In this document: positions 7,226 to 15,097 of the stretch, piece after piece
Layout: every line of letters begins with the position of its first letter
Numbering within the stretch: the first letter of the stretch is position 1
From: CAZPXF01 sp964590945
GTDB lineage: Bacteria > Bacillota > Clostridia > Lachnospirales > Lachnospiraceae
Direction: 5' to 3'
NCBI GenBank assembly: GCA_964590945.1
Contig: CAZPXF010000006.1
Location: forward strand, 1-39,538
Length of the DNA stretch: 39,538 nucleotides
Notes under the pieces: model-generated
Databases searched by the model: none
What the model saw: the letters and a program-made list of their open reading frames with translations, nothing else
What the model was told of the DNA's origin: nothing
Translations under genes and position numbers: made by a program

Positions 7226-8752
7226 ATGTTAGGAAAAAGTAATCAGAAAAAAGCTTTTCAAAAGCCGGTGGAGGAGCCGGTTATTGAGAGCCGGAAATTC
7301 CATTACATTCTTTTGCAGGAAAAGATTGAGATGGAATACGGGATGGCGGAAGAGCTGCCGTCATGGAAGGAGAGTACGGCGCAGGAGCTGCTTGGAGAGG
7401 GAGCAGAGAAGATCCATTACAAATTCGGGAGAATGATGCGGGTAGTGGCTCACTCAGGTTCCGGTACACGCAGATACAACAGTTTTGGGATCAGCCTGTC
7501 ATCAGAGGGGATGATCGTAAAGGTACAGTCCGAGGATGTGGTGGAAGAGCTGGGTGCGTGCGGACGCCTGCAGCTTCAGATGAAGCTGTATCCGGGAGAT
7601 ATGCCGGAGGATTTCAGCATGAATCTGAAGGTCGGGGCGGTTCTGGTGAACGCCATATACACCCGGAACGGCGAGATCCTTTGTGCGTTCCGGTTCAAGG
7701 AGCCGTTGTCATACTATGACAATCAGAAACGTTCCAACTACATGACAGCCACGGCCGCGCTTTTTTTCGCGGCGGCTCTGCTGTGTCTGCTTCTTCTGTA
7801 TTCAGAGAGTATCTGGTGTCTGCGCTATGACGGCCTGCTGTACCGCTACAGCATTGTTGTTTTTATTTTCGCATGCGGCAGGTATCTGTTCAGCGCGCTG
7901 TATAAGCCGATGCGCATGAGTGAGAACTATTATCCGATGGTCACGGTCATTATTCCGAATATGAGCGACGGAAAGAATATCCAGCGCACGGTGGCAAGCT
8001 GCCGGAATCAGCGCTATCCAAAGAATAAAATAGAAATACAGATCATGCATGGCTGCAAGACCAAAGGGGAGGCGATGCTTCGGGGAGCGAAACATGCAAA
8101 GGGCGATCTTCTCGTTTTTGTCGGGGACGGCAGCGAGCTTCATATGGATGCGGTGCGCCAGCTTGTGCAGCCGTTTCAGGATCCGTATATGGGCGCGGTG
8201 ACCGGAAGCCCGCGTGTGCGGAACCGTTACTATAATATATTCACACGTATCCTTGCAATGGAGAATTTCCACAGATTCCGCGTGGGGAAAGCGCGGGAAG
8301 CGTTTTTTGACGCGGTTGCGGGGATTTCAGGCGAGCTTTGCTGTTACCGGAAGGAGATCCTCCTTACCAGAGAGCCTGTGAAGAAATACCGGACGGGTTA
8401 TCAGGATTCGGCGCTTGTATTTATAAATGTCGCCTCCTCCAAAGGAAGCTTTCTGAAAAAGCAAAAGGCGTATTTCCAGGCCAATATCAGGGACAGCAAA
8501 AGCGGATGGGCCTATATCCTGAAAAAAGAGCCTTTTGTATTTCTGTTCTGTTATCTGAACAAGATTCTTTATGTGTTATTTCCGTTTGTGCTGATCTACG
8601 GCCTGATCTTTGTGCCGGTTCTGTATGACGTGATACCGGTATTCTATATGATCCTGCTGCTGATCCTTGCGGCTTTGGTGCTGTTTTTGCAGATCTGGCT
8701 GATCGGTTTCCAGATACGTAAGCCGCGGGAAGAGAGGAGGAAATCGAAATGA
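7226..8752 (+). CDS. Membrane GT2-like protein with degenerate active site and N-terminal PilZ-like region
   Basis: The 508-residue protein has a soluble N-terminal part (1-170), two membrane helices (about 172-222), a cytoplasmic family 2 glycosyltransferase-like domain (237-430) and further membrane helices (435-495), the layout of processive polysaccharide synthases. MVTVIIPNMSDG matches the start of a GT2 fold and QRYP and AKGD are in register. The catalytic parts are not: the DAD position reads GDG (300-302), the first Asp strand reads IQIMHG, the usual ED pair reads QD (393-394), and QxxRW is replaced by RDSKSGW (422-428). Residues 66-158 resemble a PilZ domain, with GISLSSEGM at the DxSxxG position, but the usual Asp and RxxxR are not clear. 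It overlaps the next gene, and both may act in exopolysaccharide assembly or sensing. Activity is doubtful. Confidence 0.7.
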   Translation: MLGKSNQKKAFQKPVEEPVIESRKFHYILLQEKIEMEYGMAEELPSWKESTAQELLGEGAEKIHYKFGRMMRVVAHSGSGTRRYNSFGISLSSEGMIVKVQSEDVVEELGACGRLQLQMKLYPGDMPEDFSMNLKVGAVLVNAIYTRNGEILCAFRFKEPLSYYDNQKRSNYMTATAALFFAAALLCLLLLYSESIWCLRYDGLLYRYSIVVFIFACGRYLFSALYKPMRMSENYYPMVTVIIPNMSDGKNIQRTVASCRNQRYPKNKIEIQIMHGCKTKGEAMLRGAKHAKGDLLVFVGDGSELHMDAVRQLVQPFQDPYMGAVTGSPRVRNRYYNIFTRILAMENFHRFRVGKAREAFFDAVAGISGELCCYRKEILLTREPVKKYRTGYQDSALVFINVASSKGSFLKKQKAYFQANIRDSKSGWAYILKKEPFVFLFCYLNKILYVLFPFVLIYGLIFVPVLYDVIPVFYMILLLILAALVLFLQIWLIGFQIRKPREERRKSK

Positions 8753-9996
8753 TGAGAAAAGAATTTTCCTCCGGGAGAAAAGAAAAAACAAAAAAGATCC
8801 GGACGGTCGCGGAGCTTGTAATCCTTGCGGTTCTTGTGGCTTTGGCCTTTCTGATGCTTTTTAATTTCAAGAGATACCGCGCCTGGAACGCGGGAACGAC
8901 GGAGATGGGGGATACGGATGCCTTTGTGCTTATGATCCCGGGCGTGGGAAGGATCCAGACGGACAGCTGTCTGGATGTGGATAGTCTGGACGAACTGTTA
9001 AAGGAGTTAAAGCATCAGGGATATGTGTCGGTATCACAGGAGGACATGACGCGGCATTTCGAGGAAGATGAGCAGCTTCCGAAGAAGTCGGTTTTCCTTA
9101 TTTTTCAGGATGGAAAGAGGGATTCGGCGGAACTTGCGCAGACTTTGCTGGAGCGGTATAATTTCAAGGCAACGATGCTGGAAAGCGACGGGAAAGAACA
9201 GAAGGAGCAGTATTTGAGCAGCCGGGATCAGAAGACTCTGATCCGAAGTACGTTTTGGGAAACAGGCATTTCTGACGATCTGCTGGAGAAGCTGGAGCCG
9301 GTGCAGGTGGATCCATGCTGGGGAGTGAACCATCTCCTTTTGGAACTGGGGATCCCCATCGAGGCGGAATCCGAGCGCCTTCCGAAAGCGATGACGCTGC
9401 GAAAGGGATATGCGGAGCTTACGGAGAACAGACTGAAGCTTACGACGAATGAAAAGGGATCCGGAAAGATCACATTTCTTCCGGATGAAACATTTTATGA
9501 CGCAAGTATTTCGGTGGAGTTTTATGGAGACAGTGAAGGAACCCAGCAGATTGGAATGCGCGTGACGAAGAAGAGCGGCGTCTATATCCGGGTGACGGAT
9601 GACAAGATCCAGCTTCTTCAGAAAACAGGCGGCAATACAGAGCTCGTGGACGATATGGATCTTTCTGTGCTCAAAAAGGGGGAAGCCGACGGCTATGAGA
9701 CAAGCATCTATCTGGTGGATTCAGGCGTTACGGTGTATGTTAATAACCGGATTGTGTTTAACAATGTAAAGATTTCTGTGCCGGGACCGGGGAAGATCAC
9801 GCTCACATCCAGCAGCAAGGTGAACGGCAAAAAGAGCGAGGATCACATCTACGATGCGGAATTTCGGGATTTATCTGTATATGGGGACGGAAAGGAGATT
9901 TTCGACGGCAGTATGAAGTGGTATCAGTCGCTGTTCCACGCTTTGAAGGAATGGAAACGGGATTTCACGGCATGGATCCAGCAGACCGGACAGTAA
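8749..9996 (+). CDS. Membrane-anchored polysaccharide-deacetylase-like protein with C-terminal lectin-like domain
   Basis: The ATG overlaps the stop of the preceding gene (ATGA) and follows GAGGAGG. The 415-residue protein has one membrane anchor at about 20-39, so the rest lies outside the cell. Residues 55-205 have the start of a NodB-type deacetylase: SVFLIFQDGKRD at 114-125, then RYNFKATML, the pattern that follows the catalytic FDDG in PgaB-like enzymes. Here the first Asp is Gln (Q120), and the HxxxH metal motif is not seen, so this part is probably inactive or only binds sugar. Residues about 220-385 are beta-rich and resemble a concanavalin-type jelly roll (VDSGVTVYVNNRIVF). Pairing with a GT2-like protein recalls the poly-GlcNAc genes pgaC and pgaB, but both partners have lost expected catalytic residues. 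Confidence 0.65.
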   Translation: MMRKEFSSGRKEKTKKIRTVAELVILAVLVALAFLMLFNFKRYRAWNAGTTEMGDTDAFVLMIPGVGRIQTDSCLDVDSLDELLKELKHQGYVSVSQEDMTRHFEEDEQLPKKSVFLIFQDGKRDSAELAQTLLERYNFKATMLESDGKEQKEQYLSSRDQKTLIRSTFWETGISDDLLEKLEPVQVDPCWGVNHLLLELGIPIEAESERLPKAMTLRKGYAELTENRLKLTTNEKGSGKITFLPDETFYDASISVEFYGDSEGTQQIGMRVTKKSGVYIRVTDDKIQLLQKTGGNTELVDDMDLSVLKKGEADGYETSIYLVDSGVTVYVNNRIVFNNVKISVPGPGKITLTSSSKVNGKKSEDHIYDAEFRDLSVYGDGKEIFDGSMKWYQSLFHALKEWKRDFTAWIQQTGQ

Positions 9997-10012
9997 CAGG
10001 AAAGGAAATGGT

Positions 10013-10489
10013 ATGAAGAATTATCTGATCGTATTTTTTATCTCAATGGTTCCGCTGATTGAGCTTCGCGGGGCGATCCCGTATGCAGTGGGATTTCAGA
10101 TGCCGCTTCTGCAGGCATATATTATTGCTGTCATCGGAAATATGATTCCGGTTCCGTTCATTTATTTCTTCGCGAGAAAGGTTCTGGAGTGGGGCAGGGA
10201 TAAGCCGCTGATCGGCGGATTCTTTACATTCTGTATGGAAAAAGGCGAGAAGGGCGGCCGGAAGCTTCAGGAGAAAGCAGGAAGAGGGCTTTTTGTTGCC
10301 CTGTTCCTTTTTGTCGGGATTCCGCTCCCGGGAACAGGCGCATGGACGGGAACTCTGGCTGCGAGCATCCTGGATATGGATTTTAAATCCAGTATTCTGG
10401 CGGCAATGGCGGGAGTGATTCTTGCCGGACTGATCATGGGAGCGGTCAGCGCCGGACTATTTGGCGCTTTGTCCGCGATAGCCGGGTAA
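10013..10489 (+). CDS. COG2426 small membrane protein (small multidrug export family)
   Basis: The 158-residue protein has four or five hydrophobic segments and the family landmarks: PLIELRGAIPYAVG near residue 14, GNMIPVPFIYFF near 42 and PLPGTGAWTGTLAA near 103. AGGAAAG lies upstream of the ATG, 16 bases after the preceding gene. The family name comes from Pfam Sm_multidrug_ex (PF06695); transport of drugs has little support and the true role is unknown. It could be cotranscribed with the envelope genes before it. Confidence 0.85.
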   Translation: MKNYLIVFFISMVPLIELRGAIPYAVGFQMPLLQAYIIAVIGNMIPVPFIYFFARKVLEWGRDKPLIGGFFTFCMEKGEKGGRKLQEKAGRGLFVALFLFVGIPLPGTGAWTGTLAASILDMDFKSSILAAMAGVILAGLIMGAVSAGLFGALSAIAG

Positions 10490-10561
10490 TCGTTATAAGG
10501 AAATGCTTTTTGAGACAGCAGATTGAAAAGGAAATCATAGATTTGAAGGAGAACCGTAGAT

Positions 10562-11521
10562 ATGAAATGGAAGAAATTCAGACTGGAGACGACAACGGAG
10601 GCGGAAGATATCGTCAGCAGTATGCTGATGGATCTTGGGATCGAGGGCGTCCAGATCGAGGACAAGGTTCCGCTGACCCGGTCGGACAAGGAGCAGATGT
10701 TTGTGGACATCCTGCCGGACATCGATGAGGATGACGGGGTTGCGTATTTAAGTTTTTATCTTGAGGAGACAGAGGAGACAAAAGAGCTGCTGGATAAGAT
10801 CCATGAAGAAATCGAGTCTATGCGCGCTTATACGGATCCGGGAACGGGCGCGGTCGAAGAGTCCGAGACAGAGGATGTGGACTGGATCAATAACTGGAAG
10901 AAATATTTTCATCAGTTTACGATCGATGATGTGCTTATCATTCCCTCATGGGAAGAGGTGGAGCCGGAGGACCGGGATAAGATGATCATTCACATCGATC
11001 CGGGAACTGCATTTGGAACAGGTATGCACGAGACGACACAGCTCTGTGTGAGACAGCTCCGGAAATATGTGACGAAGGATATGGAGATCCTGGATGTGGG
11101 ATGCGGGAGCGGCATCCTTGGGATGCTGGCGCTCAAATTCGGGGCGAAGCATTCGGTCGGGACAGATCTGGATCCGTGCGCGATCACAGCAACCCATGAG
11201 AATATGCAGGTGAACGGGATTCTTCCGGAGCAGTATGAGGTTATGATCGGCAATATCATCGATAACAAGGAGATACAGGATCGTGTCGGCTACGGCAAAT
11301 ACGATATGGTTGCAGCCAACATTCTCGCGGATGTTCTGGTCCCCCTGACCCCTGTGATTTTAAACCAGCTGAAACCGGGCGGAATTTATATTACGAGCGG
11401 AATTATTGACGATAAAGAGAAAACTGTGGTAGAATGCGTGAGAGCCAACGGTCTGGAGGTTCTGGAAGTGAATCATCAGGGCGAATGGGTTTCGGTTACG
11501 GCGAGGAAGAATCAGGAGTAA
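10562..11521 (+). CDS. prmA: Ribosomal protein L11 methyltransferase
   Basis: PrmA methylates ribosomal protein L11 with S-adenosylmethionine. The 319-residue product has the usual length. The N-terminal substrate-recognition part includes MKWKKFRLETT and the WINNWKKYF segment near residue 109. The Rossmann methyltransferase core has DPGTAFGTGMHETT near 146, the SAM loop LDVGCGSGILG near 178, and NILADVL near 254, all diagnostic. AAGGAGA precedes the ATG. Three bases separate it from rsmE, the typical prmA-rsmE pair. Confidence 0.95.
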   Translation: MKWKKFRLETTTEAEDIVSSMLMDLGIEGVQIEDKVPLTRSDKEQMFVDILPDIDEDDGVAYLSFYLEETEETKELLDKIHEEIESMRAYTDPGTGAVEESETEDVDWINNWKKYFHQFTIDDVLIIPSWEEVEPEDRDKMIIHIDPGTAFGTGMHETTQLCVRQLRKYVTKDMEILDVGCGSGILGMLALKFGAKHSVGTDLDPCAITATHENMQVNGILPEQYEVMIGNIIDNKEIQDRVGYGKYDMVAANILADVLVPLTPVILNQLKPGGIYITSGIIDDKEKTVVECVRANGLEVLEVNHQGEWVSVTARKNQE

Positions 11522-11524
11522 TGT

Positions 11525-12262
11525 ATGCAGCATTTTTTTGTGACGGCGGATCAGGTGGAAGAAGAGCAGATCCGGATCATTGGTACAGATGTGAACCACA
11601 TTTGTAACGTCCTGCGCATGAAGCGGGGAGAGAAGCTGAAGATCAGCGATGGGAATAACCGGACGTATCTCTGTGAGATCGATAATCCTGGAAAGGAAGA
11701 GGTCTGGTGCCGGATACTCGAGAGCGGGCTTCCGGATACGGAGCTTGCTTCGAGGATTGTTTTGTTTCAGGGGCTTCCGAAAGCCGACAAGATGGAGCTG
11801 ATCGTGCAGAAAGCGGTCGAGCTTGGGGCAAGCTCGATCGTTCCTGTTGCGACGAAGCGCACGGTAGTGAAGCTGGATCCGAAGAAAGCTGCGAAGAAGG
11901 TACAGCGGTGGAACAGCATTTCCATGAGCGCCTGCAAGCAGTCGGGAAGAAGCCGGGTTCCGGAGGTTGCGGAAGTTGCGGATTTTCAGGAAGCGCTCCG
12001 GATGGCGGGGGAACTGGATCATGTACTGATCCCGTATGAGCTGGCAGAAAATATGGAAGAGACGAGGAAGGTTCTTTCCTCAATCGGGAAAGGGCAGTCG
12101 GTCGGCATTTTTATCGGCCCGGAGGGAGGCTTTGACCGTCAGGAGGTGGAAGCCGCGATAGATGCAGGCGCAGTTCCGGTGACGCTTGGAAGAAGGATAC
12201 TCCGGACAGAGACTGCCGGACTGTGTATGCTTTCGGTTCTTATGTTTCAGCTGGAGGAATAA
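11525..12262 (+). CDS. rsmE: 16S rRNA (uracil-1498-N3)-methyltransferase
   Basis: RsmE methylates U1498 of 16S rRNA in assembled 30S subunits. The 245-residue product has the N-terminal PUA-like part (MQHFFVTADQV, then HICNVLRMKRG) and a C-terminal SPOUT trefoil-knot domain. The knot motifs IFIGPEGGF near residue 197 and LGRRILRTETA near 222 form the SAM site. The start lies three bases behind prmA and is probably coupled to it. Confidence 0.95.
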   Translation: MQHFFVTADQVEEEQIRIIGTDVNHICNVLRMKRGEKLKISDGNNRTYLCEIDNPGKEEVWCRILESGLPDTELASRIVLFQGLPKADKMELIVQKAVELGASSIVPVATKRTVVKLDPKKAAKKVQRWNSISMSACKQSGRSRVPEVAEVADFQEALRMAGELDHVLIPYELAENMEETRKVLSSIGKGQSVGIFIGPEGGFDRQEVEAAIDAGAVPVTLGRRILRTETAGLCMLSVLMFQLEE

Positions 12263-12290
12263 AAGCATATAATAATAAGGAATACCCACA

Positions 12291-12329
12291 GGAAGGAGAG
12301 AGGGGAGCCGGAAGGCTTCTCCGGATAGA
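12291..12329 (+). promoter_or_regulatory. Ribosome binding site followed by a hairpin before the cysteine desulfurase start
   Basis: The purine-rich site (AAGGAGAGAGGGGAG, 12293-12306) is more than 20 bases from the ATG at 12330, too far for normal initiation. Between them, CCGGA (12308-12312) can pair with TCCGG (12320-12324). If this small stem forms, it brings GGGGAG to about six bases from the start codon. Confidence 0.4.
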
Positions 12330-13484
12330 ATGGAAGTTTATTTGGACAATTCGGCGACGACGAGATGCTATGAAAGCGTTGGGGATATTGTCAGGAAGGT
12401 CATGTGCGAGGACTATGGGAATCCATCCTCCATGCACACAAAAGGACTGGAAGCGGAACGGTATGTGAAGCAGGCGCAGGAGATCATCAGCAAGCAGCTC
12501 AGGGTTCTGCCGAAGGAGATTTTTTTTACATCCGGCGGAACGGAGAGCGATAACCTTGCGCTGATCGGGTATGCGTATGCAAATCAGCGCCGGGGGAGAC
12601 ATCTGATCACCTCCTGCATCGAACATCCTGCAATCCTGAATACCATGCAGCATTTGGAGGAAGAAGGATTCCGAGTGACCTATCTGCCGGTCGATGAGAA
12701 CGGTCAGATCCGTCTGCACGCACTTAAGGAGGCGCTTTGCCCGGAGACGATACTTGTATCGGTCATGTATGTGAATAATGAGATTGGGTCTGTCCAGCCG
12801 ATCGATGAGGCATTACGGATCACAAAGGGCTTCAACCCTTCCATCTGCTTTCACTCGGATGCGGTGCAGGGTTTTGGAAAATACAGGATATTCCCGAAGA
12901 AACAGGGCATAGATATGCTCTCGATCAGCGGGCACAAGATCCATGGCCCGAAGGGCATGGGCGCGCTGTATATCAACGAAAAGGTGAAGATCCATCCGAT
13001 CATTTTCGGCGGGGAACAGCAGAAAAATATCCGTTCCGGTACGGAAAATGTGCCGGGGATTGCGGGACTTGGCCTTGCTTCATGGGAAATTTACCAGAAT
13101 TTTGACAAAAAGATCGCGTATATGCGTATGCTGAAGAAGAAATTTCTGGATGGGATACAGGATATCGGCGATATCCGTGTCCATGGATTTACAGATGAGC
13201 GGAGCGCGCCGCATATTGTGAGCGTCGGATTTGCAGGAATCCGAAGTGAAGTTCTGCTTCACGCATTAGAGGAGGATGGAATCTATGTGTCCGCCGGATC
13301 GGCGTGCGCTTCCAACCATCCGCAGATCAGCGGAGTTCTGAGAGGCATCGGGACGCCGAAGAATTATCTGGAATCGACGCTGAGATTCAGCATGTCCGAG
13401 TTTACCTCAGAGGAGGAGATCGATTATACATTGGAGAAGCTGCATACACTGGTACCGATGCTGCGCAGATACCGCAGACATTAG
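12330..13484 (+). CDS. Cysteine desulfurase (NifS/IscS family), thiI partner
   Basis: This PLP enzyme takes sulfur from cysteine and passes it on as a persulfide. The 384-residue product starts MEVYLDNSATT and has GNPSSMHTKG near residue 30, TSGGTESDN near 67, the PLP lysine in SGHKIHGPKG near 203, RSGTENVPG near 236 and the active Cys in SAGSACASNHPQ near 325. The long loop around the Cys points to the group I (NifS/IscS-like) branch. It is followed after 14 bases by thiI, the same pairing as B. subtilis nifZ-thiI, so its main acceptor is probably ThiI for 4-thiouridine. A hairpin separates its ribosome binding site from its ATG. Confidence 0.93.
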   Translation: MEVYLDNSATTRCYESVGDIVRKVMCEDYGNPSSMHTKGLEAERYVKQAQEIISKQLRVLPKEIFFTSGGTESDNLALIGYAYANQRRGRHLITSCIEHPAILNTMQHLEEEGFRVTYLPVDENGQIRLHALKEALCPETILVSVMYVNNEIGSVQPIDEALRITKGFNPSICFHSDAVQGFGKYRIFPKKQGIDMLSISGHKIHGPKGMGALYINEKVKIHPIIFGGEQQKNIRSGTENVPGIAGLGLASWEIYQNFDKKIAYMRMLKKKFLDGIQDIGDIRVHGFTDERSAPHIVSVGFAGIRSEVLLHALEEDGIYVSAGSACASNHPQISGVLRGIGTPKNYLESTLRFSMSEFTSEEEIDYTLEKLHTLVPMLRRYRRH

Positions 13485-13498
13485 AAAGGAATTTACGA

Positions 13499-14725
13499 AT
13501 GACATTTCAGACTTTTTTGATCAGATACGGAGAGATTGGAATCAAGGGGAAAAACAGATATATGTTCGAGGACGCGCTTATGCGTCAGATCCGCTATGCT
13601 CTGGAAGCTGTAGAAGGGAATTTTACCGTAAGAAAGACGACGGGAAGAATCTTTGTGGAGTGCGAAGGGTATTATGATTATGATGAGACAGTGGCAGCGC
13701 TGCAGACGGTATTCGGCATTGTTGGAATCTGTCCGGTCGTGCGCCTCAGGGACGAAGGCTTTGAGCGGCTGGGCGAGGAGGTTGTAAGCTTTATCGACCA
13801 GGTTTACGGGGAAAAGAACCATACCTTCAAAGTAAATGCAAGGCGGAGCAGAAAAAGCTATCCGATGGAGTCCATGGAGATCAACAGCGAGCTTGGCGGC
13901 GTGATCCTGGACGCATTTCCGGATATGAGGGTGGATGTGCACCATCCGGAGATCCTTTTAAATGTCGAGATACGTGAAGAGATATATCTTTATTCCCGGA
14001 ATATTCCGGGGCCGGGAGGAATGCCTGTCGGAACAAACGGTAAGGCTATGCTTCTTTTATCCGGCGGGATTGACAGCCCGGTGGCGGGTTATATGATCGC
14101 AAAGCGCGGCGTTCAGATCGAGGCGACTTATTTTCATGCTCCGCCGTACACAAGCGAGCGTGCAAAGCAGAAAGTGGTCGATCTTGCGCGCAAGGTTTCC
14201 AGATATTCCGGACCGGTGAAGCTGCATGTGGTGAATTTCACGGATATTCAGCTTTATATCTATGAACAGTGCCCGCATGAGGAGCTTACGATCATCATGC
14301 GCCGCTATATGATGCGCATTGCGGAGCATTTTGCAAAGGAGGACGGCTGCCTGGGACTTATCACCGGAGAGAGTATCGGGCAGGTGGCGAGCCAGACGAT
14401 GCAATCACTGGCGGCAACCAACGATGTATGTACGCTTCCGGTATACCGGCCGCTGATCGGTTTTGATAAGCAGGAGATCGTGGAGGTTTCAGAGAAGATC
14501 GATACTTATGAGACTTCGATACAGCCGTTTGAGGATTGCTGCACGATCTTTGTTGCGAAGCATCCGGTGACAAAACCGAGTATCAAGGTGATCAGGAAGT
14601 CGGAGGAAAAATTAAAAGAAAAGATTGGAGAACTGTTCCGTGAGGCGGTAGAGAGCGTGGAGACACTGACGGTCACTCCTGCGGGAGTTGCCGGCGAAAG
14701 TCTGCTTCAGACGTCCGGGAAATAA
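13499..14725 (+). CDS. thiI: tRNA 4-thiouridine synthetase
   Basis: ThiI adenylates U8 of tRNA and transfers sulfur to it. The start at 13499 follows GAAAGGA; the frame stays open further upstream but that part overlaps the desulfurase gene and is not needed. The 408-residue product begins TFLIRYGEIGIKGKN, the typical N-terminus, followed by a THUMP domain (about 60-165) and a PP-loop ATPase with LLLSGGIDSPVAG near residue 184. It ends after the core at EDCCTIFVAKHPVTKPS, so there is no rhodanese domain, the usual form in Firmicutes. Sulfur then comes from the neighbouring desulfurase. A terminator follows at 14724. Confidence 0.95.
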   Translation: MTFQTFLIRYGEIGIKGKNRYMFEDALMRQIRYALEAVEGNFTVRKTTGRIFVECEGYYDYDETVAALQTVFGIVGICPVVRLRDEGFERLGEEVVSFIDQVYGEKNHTFKVNARRSRKSYPMESMEINSELGGVILDAFPDMRVDVHHPEILLNVEIREEIYLYSRNIPGPGGMPVGTNGKAMLLLSGGIDSPVAGYMIAKRGVQIEATYFHAPPYTSERAKQKVVDLARKVSRYSGPVKLHVVNFTDIQLYIYEQCPHEELTIIMRRYMMRIAEHFAKEDGCLGLITGESIGQVASQTMQSLAATNDVCTLPVYRPLIGFDKQEIVEVSEKIDTYETSIQPFEDCCTIFVAKHPVTKPSIKVIRKSEEKLKEKIGELFREAVESVETLTVTPAGVAGESLLQTSGK

Positions 14726-14760
14726 AAATGGGACTGTTCATCAGGCAGTCCCATTTTAAT
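14724..14760. terminator. Bidirectional terminator between thiI and the HPr-like gene
   Basis: ATGGGACTG (14728-14736) pairs perfectly with CAGTCCCAT (14746-14754), with A-run on the left and T-run on the right. It serves both converging genes. Confidence 0.85.
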
Positions 14761-14768
14761 CAGATGAA

Positions 14769-15005
14769 TTATTCTTCCACGATATAAGGCTTCAGAGCTT
14801 CAAGGATAGCGTCGGCATCATTGTCCGTATGGATGTTCAGGCTGATCGGCTTGGAGAGATCCAAACTGAAAATGCCCATGATAGACTTAGCATCGATAAC
14901 ATAGCGCCCGGAAACAAGATCAAAATCGCAATCAAATTTTGTGATTGTATTTACAAATGATTTCACTTTATCGATGGAATTTAAGGAAATCCTTATTGTT
15001 TTCAT
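14769..15005 (-). CDS. HPr-like protein lacking the active-site histidine (Crh-like)
   Basis: The 78-residue product has the length and fold pattern of HPr, the PTS phosphocarrier. AKSIMGIFSLDL at residues 39-50 matches the HPr regulatory-site helix, with Ser41 at the Ser46 position. The His15 motif (GLHARPA) is absent: by distance from the serine, the matching place reads NSIDKV with no His anywhere near. It therefore cannot carry phosphate from enzyme I, though it could still be a target of HPr kinase or bind CcpA, as Bacillus Crh does. GAGGAGG lies just before the ATG at 15005; a longer frame starting at 15071 would run through the promoter. It is transcribed away from mtaB. Confidence 0.75.
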   Translation of the reverse strand: MKTIRISLNSIDKVKSFVNTITKFDCDFDLVSGRYVIDAKSIMGIFSLDLSKPISLNIHTDNDADAILEALKPYIVEE

Positions 15006-15042
15006 ATTATATCCTCCTCTATTCATTATTTTTTCGCCTTTT

Positions 15043-15071
15043 ATTCTAATTCGAGTGGTAAGAAATGTCAA
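15043..15071 (-). promoter_or_regulatory. Sigma-A promoter of the HPr-like gene
   Basis: On the minus strand TTGACA (15066-15071) and TAGAAT (15043-15048) are 17 bases apart, close to consensus, and lead into the HPr-like gene. Confidence 0.8.
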
Positions 15072-15097
15072 GACAAGATAGAAAAGGAAGTATTTTA

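Noticed and set aside
13304..13498. Upstream extension of thiI
   Set aside because: It overlaps the cysteine desulfurase in another frame; ThiI homologs start at the ATG at 13499, which has a ribosome binding site.
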